Assembly: GCA_041677345.1 (NCBI GenBank)
Contig: JBAYQE010000118.1
Coordinates: 1 to 6,955, forward strand
Reading direction: 5' to 3'
Origin: JALOAT01 sp041677345
GTDB lineage: Bacteria > Pseudomonadota > Gammaproteobacteria > Thiohalomonadales > Thiohalomonadaceae
Length of the DNA stretch: 6,955 bases
Shown: one piece after another, positions 1 through 5,839 of the stretch
Numbering within the stretch: position 1 is the first letter of the stretch
Layout: each line of letters starts with the position of its first letter
The notes under the pieces: model-generated
The model's input: only the letters and a program-made list of their open reading frames with translations
Told to the model about the DNA's origin: nothing
Database searches by the model: none
Made by a program: the position numbers and the translations under genes

Positions 1-1
1 A

Positions 2-544
2 TCATTGCACGACATCGCGAAACAAACCTGCATTGGCATCTTTGCTGGATACGACTGGGCTACCGAAGCGAAGCGGCCATCGGATGGCAATCTCCGGATC
101 GTTCCAGATAATCCTGCGTTCATGCTCCGGTGCGTAGTAGTCGGTAACCTTGTAGAGGAATTCGGCAATTTCAGACAGCACCAGAAACCCATGCGCAAAG
201 CCGGCCGGTATCCACATCTGGCGCTTGTTTTCCGCTGATAGCAACACGCCGACCCACTTGCCGAAGGTGGCCGAGGTCCTGCGGACATCAACTGCCACGT
301 CGAACACTTCACCAACAGCAACGCGCACCAGTTTTGCTTGCGGCTGCTCTACCTGATAGTGCAGGCCACGCAATACATTGCGTGTGGAACGCGAATGGTT
401 GTCCTGGACGAAATGAGGCGCGCCACCGATAAGATCATGGAAAACACTCTCGTTGTAGCTTTCGAACAGAAAGCCTCGTTCATCACCGAACACGGATGGT
501 TCGATGATCACTACATCGGGAATCTCCGTCGGAATCGTCCTCAT
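2..544 (-). CDS. rmlC: dTDP-4-dehydrorhamnose 3,5-epimerase
   Basis: Third enzyme of dTDP-L-rhamnose synthesis: a cytoplasmic, cofactor-free cupin that epimerises dTDP-4-keto-6-deoxy-glucose at C3 and C5. The product is 180 residues, close to the usual 180-185. Visible family marks are FGDERGFLFESYN at about 19-31, VLRGLHYQ at 57-64 with the likely base His62, FDVAVDVR at 81-88, PAGFAHGF at 113-120, Tyr131 as the probable acid, and Asp169 as the probable partner of the catalytic His. The ATG at 544 was chosen because it forms an ATGA overlap with the rmlA stop and has GGGG about 6 nt upstream; an in-frame ATG at 571 would add nine residues atypical of the family. The stop codon is at 2-4, so the gene is complete although it touches the window edge. 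It is the last visible gene of rmlBDAC; no terminator is visible after it, so the operon may continue. Function is certain from motifs; individual residue roles are by family analogy. Confidence 0.96.
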   Translation of the reverse strand: MRTIPTEIPDVVIIEPSVFGDERGFLFESYNESVFHDLIGGAPHFVQDNHSRSTRNVLRGLHYQVEQPQAKLVRVAVGEVFDVAVDVRRTSATFGKWVGVLLSAENKRQMWIPAGFAHGFLVLSEIAEFLYKVTDYYAPEHERRIIWNDPEIAIRWPLRFGSPVVSSKDANAGLFRDVVQ

Positions 545-1428
545 CCGCGACCCCGTTCTTCCAGCAGGCAAAGGAGATATCGACCATATGCGTTTCTGGC
601 GAGCGGTTCGGCGAGCTTCCTCATTTGCTCTGTGTCTATGTACTTCATACGAAAAGCGATCTCTTCCGGGCAGGCGATCTTCAATCCTTGCCGGCGCTCG
701 ATGGTTTCGATAAAACTGGCTGCTTCAAGCAACGACGTGTGGGTGCCGGTATCCAGCCAGGCCATGCCGCGCCCCATGTTTTCGACCGTGAGTTGGCCTT
801 GCTCCAGGTAATACCGATTGATGTCCGTGATCTCGAGCTCGCCGCGCGCCGATGGCCGGATATCAGTAGCGATATCGACCACATGGTAGTCGTAGAAATA
901 GAGCCCGGTGACGGCGTAGCGGGATTGCGGTTGGCTGGGCTTCTCCTCGATGCGGAGCGCTCCGCCACGCTCGTCGAACTCCACGACGCCATAGCGTTCA
1001 GGATCCTGCACCGGGTAGGCGAAGATCGTGGCTCCTTCAGTCCGTACGGCTGCCCTTTGCAGCAGATGAGAAAAATCATGGCCATAAAAGATATTGTCAC
1101 CGAGGACCAGTGCGCTTGGATTTCGATTGATGAAGTCGCGGCCGATGATGAATGCCTGAGCAATGCCATCCGGTGACCGCTGGACTGCATAGCGTATGTC
1201 AAGCCCCCACTGACTCCCGTCGCCCAGCAACTGCTCGAAACGGGGCGTGTCCTGCGGTGTGGAGATGAGCAGTATCTCGCGGATGCCAGCCAGCATCAGC
1301 GTGCTGAGCGGGTAATAAACCATGGGTTTGTCGTAGACAGGGAGCAGTTGCTTTGAGACCGCGCTGGTTGCAGGATACAAGCGCGTACCCGAACCGCCGG
1401 CAAGAATGATCCCTTTCCTTGTTGTCAT
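541..1428 (-). CDS. rmlA: glucose-1-phosphate thymidylyltransferase
   Basis: First committed enzyme of the pathway: it joins glucose-1-phosphate and dTTP to give dTDP-glucose and pyrophosphate in the cytoplasm, and in the family is feedback-inhibited by dTDP-L-rhamnose. The product has 295 residues, against the usual 286-295. It shows the nucleotidyltransferase signature GGSGTRLYP at 11-19, SKQLLPVYDKPM at 25-36 with Lys26, LGDNIFYG at 109-116 with metal-binding Asp111, EEKP at 161-164 with Lys163, TGLYFYD at 174-180, RGELEITDIN at 195-204 and WLDTGTHTSL at 224-233 with the second metal ligand Asp226. All key residues are present. The ATG at 1428 overlaps the rmlD stop by 4 nt, with GGA a few bases upstream inside the rmlD 3' end, and the stop overlaps the rmlC start by 4 nt, so it is probably translated by coupling in one polycistronic mRNA. 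The last eight residues, rich in Glu, Arg and Gly, look unconstrained. Confidence 0.97.
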   Translation of the reverse strand: MTTRKGIILAGGSGTRLYPATSAVSKQLLPVYDKPMVYYPLSTLMLAGIREILLISTPQDTPRFEQLLGDGSQWGLDIRYAVQRSPDGIAQAFIIGRDFINRNPSALVLGDNIFYGHDFSHLLQRAAVRTEGATIFAYPVQDPERYGVVEFDERGGALRIEEKPSQPQSRYAVTGLYFYDYHVVDIATDIRPSARGELEITDINRYYLEQGQLTVENMGRGMAWLDTGTHTSLLEAASFIETIERRQGLKIACPEEIAFRMKYIDTEQMRKLAEPLARNAYGRYLLCLLEERGRG

Positions 1429-2315
1429 CGATCCATCAGCTCACTAAGCAGGCGAGGCAAGGATTCTTCCCAAGCCGGGAGGTGAACCCGGTAAGCGGCT
1501 CGTAGTTTACCTGTATCCAATACGGAGTTAGCAGGCCTGCGAGCAGACGCGGGGTATTCGTCGCTGGTAACGGGTTGAATGCCCTCTTCGCTCAGTTTGA
1601 GGGGCTCACCCAGGCGGCGTGCCTCGGCCACAATGGCATGCGCAACGCCATACCATGAGGTCTGGCCCCGGGGGGCCAGGTGATAAGTCCCGTCGGCGCC
1701 CTGCCCTCGGGTTTGCGCCATGATGACCTGCGCCGTCACGTCGGCGATTAGATCGGCAGGTGTCAGGGAACCAACCTGATCGGCCACCACACGAAGCCCT
1801 GTGCGTTGGCGCGCGAGGCGGAGGATGCTCCTGACGAAGTTAGGACCGCGCGTGCCATACACCCAGCTCACACGGAAGACCAAGTAGCGGCAGCCACTGG
1901 CCTCAATGGCGCGAAGCCCGGCAAGCTTGCTGCATCCATACGTGCTTAATGGATTCGTTGGGTCCATTTCTGTGTAGGGGCGGTCCAGCGTCCCATCGAA
2001 GACATAATCGGTGGAGTAATCCACCAACAACGCCCCGGAGCACTTTGCCTCGCCTGCCAGTACCTCGGGAAGCGCCGCATTCACCCGGAAAGCCTTTTCC
2101 TGTTCCTCTTCGGCTTGGTCCACGGCCGTATAGGCCGCGGCATTGACGATGATCGAAGGTTTCGCGGCACGGATCGTGCGCACCACATCATCGAGCACCG
2201 AAACATCGAGTTCGGCGCGCCCAAGGGCGGTGAGTCGCCCCACCGGCGCCAGCGAACGACGCAGTTCCCAGCCAACCTGGCCATTGGCCCCAAGCAGCAG
2301 GATATCAGGTGCCAT
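1425..2315 (-). CDS. rmlD: dTDP-4-dehydrorhamnose reductase
   Basis: Final enzyme of the pathway: an NAD(P)H-dependent short-chain dehydrogenase/reductase that reduces the C4 keto group to give dTDP-L-rhamnose. The product has 296 residues, normal for the family (about 290-300). The Rossmann motif GANGQVG is at 9-15, NAAAYTAVDQAE at 58-69, STDYVFDG at 101-108, the catalytic YxxxK as YGCSK with Tyr126 and Lys130, RVSWVYG at 148-154 and the C-terminal RRPANSVLD at 259-267, a typical RmlD feature. The start at 2315 lies 11 nt inside the 3' end of rmlB and has only a weak GGA-type ribosome site about 12 nt upstream, so translation probably depends on ribosomes finishing rmlB. Its stop overlaps the rmlA start (ATGA). 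No damage or unusual domain is seen. Confidence 0.96.
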   Translation of the reverse strand: MAPDILLLGANGQVGWELRRSLAPVGRLTALGRAELDVSVLDDVVRTIRAAKPSIIVNAAAYTAVDQAEEEQEKAFRVNAALPEVLAGEAKCSGALLVDYSTDYVFDGTLDRPYTEMDPTNPLSTYGCSKLAGLRAIEASGCRYLVFRVSWVYGTRGPNFVRSILRLARQRTGLRVVADQVGSLTPADLIADVTAQVIMAQTRGQGADGTYHLAPRGQTSWYGVAHAIVAEARRLGEPLKLSEEGIQPVTSDEYPASARRPANSVLDTGKLRAAYRVHLPAWEESLPRLLSELMDR

Positions 2316-3369
2316 ATCGTGCGCTCATCCACGCGCGGTAGGCCCCGCTGGTGACGTTATGCACCCAACCCTGATTCGCCAAATACCATTCCACCGTCTT
2401 GCGAAGACCGCTCGCGAAGGTTTCCTGTGGTTTCCAGCCGAGTTCGCGTTCAATCTTGCTCGCATCGATGGCGTAACGCTGGTCGTGACCGGGACGATCC
2501 TTCACCCAGGTGATCAACTGCGCGTGGGGCCTGTAGGGGGATTCGGGGGCGAGTTCGTCCAGCAAGCTGCAGACGGCCTGCACCACTTCCAGGTTGGTAC
2601 GCTCGCTATGGGCACCGATGTTATAGCGCTCTCCCACGTTGCCCTTCTCCATCACCAGGCGAAGGGCACGCGCATGATCCTCCACGTAGAGCCAGTCGCG
2701 TACGTTGTCGCCCTTGCCGTAAATGGGCAGTGGCTTGCCGGTGAGGGCATTCAGGATCACCAAGGGAATGAGTTTTTCCGGAAAATGGAACGGACCGTAG
2801 TTGTTGGAGCAATTGCTGGTGACCACCGGCAGGCCATAGGTGTGATGCCAGGCACGCACCAGATGGTCGGACGCGGCCTTGCTTGCCGAATAGGGTGAGT
2901 TAGGCGCGTAGGCGGTCTCCTCGGTGAAGAGCCCCTCGTCACCCAGCGAGCCGTAAACCTCATCGGTGGAGACGTGGTGGAAACGGAACGATTCCCGTGC
3001 ATCGTTCTGCAGGGCGTCCCAGTGGTTACGCGCAGCCTCCAGCATTGTGTAGGTACCAACGATGTTGGTTTCGACAAAGGCGGCTGGACCATCGATGGAG
3101 CGGTCTACATGGGACTCAGCGGCCAAATGCATCACTGCCGACGGTGCATGGTCACGAAACAGGCGTCCGACTTCCTTTGCATCGCAGATATCGACCTTTT
3201 CGAACACGTGGCGCGGGTCTCCGAGCAGGCCGGGAAGGGACTCGAGGTTGCCGGCGTAGGTCAACTTGTCGACGTTGATGACACGCCAGTCAGTCTCTGC
3301 AATCAGCTGGCGGACAACCGCCGAGCCAATGAACCCGGCTCCACCTGTTACGAGAACTGTCTTGGTCAT
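2305..3369 (-). CDS. rmlB: dTDP-glucose 4,6-dehydratase
   Basis: Second enzyme of the pathway: an NAD-dependent extended SDR that converts dTDP-glucose to dTDP-4-keto-6-deoxy-glucose. The product has 354 residues, within the usual 340-361. It shows TGGAGFIGS at 8-16 (NAD-binding GxxGxxG), VDKLTYAGNL at 33-42, HLAAESHVDRSI at 81-92, the catalytic STDEVYG at 134-140 with Thr135, Asp136 and Glu137, YSASK at 160-164 with Tyr160 and Lys164, NCSNNYGP at 186-193, and DRPGHDQRYAID in the C-terminal substrate domain. The start at 3369 (MTKTVLVTGG) is chosen over an upstream in-frame ATG at 3510 because the extra 47 residues are low-complexity and unlike the family, and because a GAAGAAG ribosome site sits 6 nt before it. 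It is the first gene of rmlBDAC and overlaps rmlD by 11 nt. Similar enzymes (RffG, VioA-pathway dehydratases) are possible by sequence alone, but the D, A, C neighbours settle the assignment. Confidence 0.97.
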   Translation of the reverse strand: MTKTVLVTGGAGFIGSAVVRQLIAETDWRVINVDKLTYAGNLESLPGLLGDPRHVFEKVDICDAKEVGRLFRDHAPSAVMHLAAESHVDRSIDGPAAFVETNIVGTYTMLEAARNHWDALQNDARESFRFHHVSTDEVYGSLGDEGLFTEETAYAPNSPYSASKAASDHLVRAWHHTYGLPVVTSNCSNNYGPFHFPEKLIPLVILNALTGKPLPIYGKGDNVRDWLYVEDHARALRLVMEKGNVGERYNIGAHSERTNLEVVQAVCSLLDELAPESPYRPHAQLITWVKDRPGHDQRYAIDASKIERELGWKPQETFASGLRKTVEWYLANQGWVHNVTSGAYRAWMSARYGT

Positions 3370-3373
3370 ACGA

Positions 3374-3382
3374 TTCTTCTTC
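3374..3382 (-). promoter_or_regulatory. probable ribosome binding site of rmlB
   Basis: On the minus strand the bases GAAGAAGAA lie directly before the rmlB ATG, the last G being 6 nt from the start codon. The match to the anti-Shine-Dalgarno sequence is purine-rich but imperfect. It supports the start at 3369 rather than the in-frame ATG at 3510. Confidence 0.45.
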
Positions 3383-3412
3383 GTGCGACTCGCGCCAAAG
3401 ATGCTTGAACTG

Positions 3413-3450
3413 ACGGGCTTCCGGGGCTCTGGCATACAGCTGCCCGGAAG
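3413..3450 (-). promoter_or_regulatory. leader hairpin with weak JUMPstart/ops-like sequence before rmlB
   Basis: CTTCCGGG at 3418-3425 and CCCGGAAG at 3443-3450 form a perfect 8-bp inverted repeat with a 17-nt loop, ending about 48 nt before the rmlB start. No T-run follows, so it is not an intrinsic terminator. Read on the minus strand, the loop and downstream arm (AGCTGTATGCCAG, then CCGGAAGCCCGT) partly resemble the JUMPstart element of O-antigen operons as I remember it (AGCTGTTAAGCCAG, then the ops core GGCGGTAGCGTG). The match to the first part is good with one gap, but only about 7 of 12 bases match the ops core. The inverted repeat is seen directly; the RfaH-type antitermination role is speculative. 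Confidence 0.25.
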
Positions 3451-3503
3451 GTCGTCCTGAAGGCCACGGCAACCCCGATGCCAACCTGGGTCGCCTTCTG
3501 GGT

Positions 3504-3532
3504 GGCCCAACCCTACCCGGGGTACTTGGGCC
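3504..3532. repeat. inverted repeat in the pyrF-rmlB gap
   Basis: GGCCCAA at 3504-3510 pairs with TTGGGCC at 3526-3532, and inside it TACC at 3514-3517 pairs with GGTA at 3521-3524, giving a two-part hairpin with a small asymmetric internal loop. No T-run follows on either strand, so a terminator is unlikely. It lies about 135 nt upstream of rmlB and may belong to the rml leader or be a passive repeat. Confidence 0.35.
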
Positions 3533-3674
3533 GATGAGCACGAATACGACAGCGTGCCGCGGCTCTGGAAACATCACAAAGATAGTCGATGACACCGCCG
3601 TCTGCGCGCAGGTGGCCCCTGACTCCCTGTTGGGCGCCCGTATTTCCCAGATTCGTGTGCAGGTGGCCTGCCGC

Positions 3675-3712
3675 AGAGAAGGAGGCCGCGCCGTGACACC
3701 CACGCGGCCTCC
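3675..3712 (-). terminator. probable intrinsic terminator after pyrF
   Basis: GGAGGCCGCG at 3681-3690 and CGCGGCCTCC at 3703-3712 form a perfect 10-bp GC-rich stem with a 12-nt loop. On the minus strand the stem is followed by TTCTCT, a short broken pyrimidine tract; on the plus strand no T-run follows. It lies about 129 nt beyond the pyrF stop and probably ends the lapAB-pyrF transcript and insulates rml. The weak T-tract and the distance leave open that it is a repeat palindrome rather than an efficient terminator. Confidence 0.6.
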
Positions 3713-3840
3713 GGTCCCGGTAGAGGCCTCAGTTCCTACAGCAATTCCGCGGGAGAGGCCGGATTGAGGACCACGGCAATACATGCCGCCGAGGTCCAAT
3801 GCCCGCTCAAGGACAGGAGGGGTTACCATCGAGATGTGGG

Positions 3841-4527
3841 CTACGAGGCGATCTCACCTTCGATGCGGCTGAGGGCTTCGAGCGGGGATGGGGCGCCGGT
3901 GATGGGACGGCCGATGACCAGGTGGCTGGCACCGGCGGCGATGGCTTCGGCGGGTGTGAGCACCCGTTTCTGGTCACCCGCGGCCGCCCATTGGGGACGA
4001 ATACCAGGAGTGACGAGTTGGAAGCCGGTGCTGATGGTCCGGCGCAAGGGTTCGATCTCCCGGGGCGAGCAGACCACACCGTCAAGCCCGCTCTCCTGTG
4101 CCAGTGCAGCGAGGCGCAGCACGTTGTCTGCGGGGCTGCCGGCGAGGCCCACTTGGTGGATGTCTTCCTCGCCCATGCTGGTGAGGATGGTCACGCCGAT
4201 GAGCAGGGGTTTGTGGGCGGCCTTTTCGATGGCCTCACGGGCCGCCTCCATCATGCGTCGTCCGCCGAGGGCGTGCACGTTGACCATCCACACGCCCAGG
4301 TCGGCGGCTGCCGCGCAGGCGCCGGCAACGGTGTTGGGGATATCGTGGAACTTGAGATCCAGGAAAACGTCGTAGCCGCGGGCAACCAGCTTCTCGACCA
4401 GCGCAGGGCCACCGCGTGTGAAGAGTTCCTTGCCGACCTTGAGCTTGCAGCGGCCGGGTTCGAGGCGCTCGACCAGGGCGAGGGCGTCGGCGGGATTGGC
4501 GTAATCGAGGGCGACGATGATGCTCAT
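3841..4527 (-). CDS. pyrF: orotidine-5'-phosphate decarboxylase
   Basis: Last step of de novo pyrimidine synthesis: decarboxylation of OMP to UMP by a cofactor-free cytoplasmic TIM-barrel enzyme. The product has 228 residues, near the usual 230-245 for the short bacterial form. The N-terminal strand IIVALDYAN at 3-11 carries Asp8; Lys33 lies in VGKELF at 31-36; the catalytic DxKxxD is DLKFHD at 57-62 (Asp57, Lys59, Asp62); NVHALGG is at 83-89; TPGIRP at 173-178; and the phosphate-binding GRPIT at 206-210 contains Arg207. All catalytic residues are present. The start at 4527 is the first Met before the conserved strand; its ribosome site is weak (GAGAAC about 6 nt upstream). It is separated from lapB by 141 nt holding a REP-like repeat and followed by a probable terminator. 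The lapA-lapB-pyrF order is the same as in E. coli. Confidence 0.96.
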   Translation of the reverse strand: MSIIVALDYANPADALALVERLEPGRCKLKVGKELFTRGGPALVEKLVARGYDVFLDLKFHDIPNTVAGACAAAADLGVWMVNVHALGGRRMMEAAREAIEKAAHKPLLIGVTILTSMGEEDIHQVGLAGSPADNVLRLAALAQESGLDGVVCSPREIEPLRRTISTGFQLVTPGIRPQWAAAGDQKRVLTPAEAIAAGASHLVIGRPITGAPSPLEALSRIEGEIAS

Positions 4528-4590
4528 GGGTGTTCTCGCGGCGGGTTAGGGTGTGGTCAGGTTCGGTTGATTCGGGAATCTTCTTTGGTT

Positions 4591-4667
4591 GGCACGTTGG
4601 CTCATGGGCGCCTACGTGACGACGCGGCCCCGAGAAATGTCACGTCGCTTCGCAACGTGACCTACGG
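4591..4667 (-). repeat. REP-like palindromic repeat between lapB and pyrF
   Basis: The heptamer ACGTGAC occurs at 4614-4620 and 4655-4661, its complement GTCACGT at 4639-4645, and a one-base variant GGCACGT at 4591-4597, giving alternating inverted copies. Read on the minus strand the best unit is GTAG (4665-4662), stem GTCACGT, loop TGCGAAGCG, stem ACGTGAC, then ATTTCT. A second GTAG occurs on the same strand at 4615-4612. A GTAG head followed by an imperfect palindrome is the layout of the REP elements mobilised by REP-associated tyrosine transposases (RAYT); the GCGAAGCG loop also recalls dispersed proteobacterial repeats. It begins 2 nt after the lapB stop. The palindromes are direct observation; REP identity is inference because copy number cannot be seen here. 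Confidence 0.5.
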
Positions 4668-4668
4668 A

Positions 4669-5838
4669 TCATTCTCCTTCGAAGCCCTGTATGGGCTTGA
4701 CGGTATTCCATTGCTTGCATCCTGGGCATTGCCAGTGCAGCGCCCTGGCCACAAACCCGCAAGATTTGCAGCGGTAGCGTGGCTTGGTTTCAAGATACCT
4801 GGTGAGTAGTTCCTGCACCAACAGGATGTCCTCGCGCGATGCGGGGCGCTGTTCCTCCAACTTCATGCCGATAAGCTGCAACAGGCCCCACAGGGAGGGA
4901 TGCACACGCAGTTGCTCGGTGAGCATTGCGGCGGAGGCGGGCGTCCCCTGTCGCGTGCGTACGCTCTCGGTATACGCCAGCACGATGGACGTGCTCGGGC
5001 TGTTTTCGAAAAGATGTTTCAGGTGAGCAATGAACTGCCCGGTCTTGCCGGCCTTTTCATAGGCGCGCTGCATAAGCGCCATGGACTCGGTGATGAATTC
5101 CGGGTCCTGGTGCTCGATGCGGCCAAGCGCCTTCAGTGCGGCTTTGGGCTGATCGCGGCGTAGTTCCAGTTCAGCCTCCAGCAGGCTGGCACGCACGCAA
5201 AGGCGGTCTGCGGCCAGCGCCTTCTTGACCAAGCGGACCGCGCGCTCACGATCGCCTTCCTGCATGGCCTGCTCTGCCAACTCACAGTGGTAGTGGGCGA
5301 TGGTCGGCCCGAATGCGGCATGGTCGGTATAGGCGAGGCGGCTTGCCACTTCGATGGCCTTGTCCCACTCCTTTTCCTGCTGGTAAATATCCTGGAGTTG
5401 CGCGAGGGCTCGCGTATTGAGCTCCGGATCGTTGGTCAGTTCGGCAAACAGGTTCTCGGCACGGTCCAGCAGGCCGGCGGCGAAGTAGTCACGCCCGAGT
5501 TCGTAGAGCGCATGATTACGCTGGTTCAGAGAAAGCGCGGGTCGGGCAATGAGGTTCTGGTGGATGCGGATGGCACGATCCACCTCACCGCGACGCCGAA
5601 ACAGGCTGCCGAGTGCAAAATGGGTCTCGATCGTGTCGCTGTCCACGTCCAGCATGCGGACGAAGACCTCGATCGCCTTGTCGGGCTGTTCGCTGATGAG
5701 ATAATTGAGGCCCTGCAGATAGCCCTGTGAAAGGTCGCGCGCGGCATTGCGGCCTTTGGTCTTCTGCCCGTTTCTTCCTATCCACCAGCCGGAAAGGGCG
5801 GCCAAGGGCAGCAGCAGGAACAGAAGCTCAAGGCCCAT
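4669..5838 (-). CDS. lapB: LPS assembly protein B (TPR and rubredoxin-like metal domain)
   Basis: LapB (YciM) is an inner-membrane-anchored cytoplasmic protein that, in E. coli, promotes FtsH degradation of LpxC and so sets the rate of LPS synthesis; PbgA/YejM antagonises it. The product has 389 residues, the same length as E. coli LapB. A membrane helix lies at about 4-20 (LELLFLLLPLAALSGWW), followed by a basic stretch at 22-30, tetratricopeptide repeats from about 36 to 340 (for example the helices around 40-62, 71-95 and 107-132), and a C-terminal rubredoxin-like knuckle with Cys357, Cys360, Cys371 and Cys374 (RCKSC and CPGC). All four metal ligands are intact. The ATG at 5838 is one base after the lapA stop, which marks a coupled lapA-lapB pair. 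The membrane helix, TPR array and Cys4 domain together leave little room for another assignment. Confidence 0.95.
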   Translation of the reverse strand: MGLELLFLLLPLAALSGWWIGRNGQKTKGRNAARDLSQGYLQGLNYLISEQPDKAIEVFVRMLDVDSDTIETHFALGSLFRRRGEVDRAIRIHQNLIARPALSLNQRNHALYELGRDYFAAGLLDRAENLFAELTNDPELNTRALAQLQDIYQQEKEWDKAIEVASRLAYTDHAAFGPTIAHYHCELAEQAMQEGDRERAVRLVKKALAADRLCVRASLLEAELELRRDQPKAALKALGRIEHQDPEFITESMALMQRAYEKAGKTGQFIAHLKHLFENSPSTSIVLAYTESVRTRQGTPASAAMLTEQLRVHPSLWGLLQLIGMKLEEQRPASREDILLVQELLTRYLETKPRYRCKSCGFVARALHWQCPGCKQWNTVKPIQGFEGE

Positions 5839-5839
5839 G

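Larger units (their letters stand above)
3370..3840. other. 471-nt intergenic region between pyrF and rmlB
   Basis: This is the only long stretch without a convincing gene. Reading in transcription direction it holds about 128 nt after the pyrF stop containing a GAGGCCTC palindrome and the words CTGTAGGA and GACCGGGACC, then the terminator-like hairpin at 3681-3712, then about 310 nt to rmlB with hairpins at 3504-3532 and 3418-3450. A 10-nt direct repeat GCAGGTGGCC occurs at 3608 and 3659. The rml promoter should be here, but no good -35/-10 pair was found on the minus strand; weak candidates such as TATCTT near 3581-3586 lack a credible -35. Open frames exist on both strands, but their translations are Arg/Pro/Gly-rich shadows; one plus-strand frame is discussed in the findings. 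Confidence 0.6.

Noticed and set aside
545..571. Nine-residue N-terminal extension of RmlC
   Set aside because: The ATG at 544 forms the usual ATGA junction with rmlA and gives a normal length; the longer start lies well inside rmlA.
2143..2898. Plus-strand open frame opposite rmlD/rmlB
   Set aside because: It spans the rmlD-rmlB overlap in antisense; both minus-strand genes are clear rhamnose-pathway enzymes.
3370..3510. 47-residue N-terminal extension of RmlB from an ATG at 3510
   Set aside because: The added residues are unlike the family, which begins just before the Rossmann strand; a ribosome site supports 3369.
3591..3600. GGCGGTGTC on the minus strand as an ops element
   Set aside because: Only GGCGGT matches; the following bases and the surrounding JUMPstart part do not fit.
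3608..3668. Direct repeat GCAGGTGGCC at 3608 and 3659 as a mobile-element or attachment signature
   Set aside because: Two 10-nt copies 51 nt apart in GC-rich DNA, with no recombinase, transposase or flanking inverted ends nearby.
3290..3829. Minus-strand 179-codon frame running from the pyrF gap into rmlB
   Set aside because: Low-complexity Pro/Arg/Gly translation, contains the terminator stem, and overlaps the start of rmlB in another frame.
3799..4809. Long plus-strand open frame opposite pyrF and the lapB end
   Set aside because: It mirrors pyrF in antisense; the translation is Gly/Ala/Asp-rich without family motifs, whereas pyrF on the minus strand has all catalytic residues.
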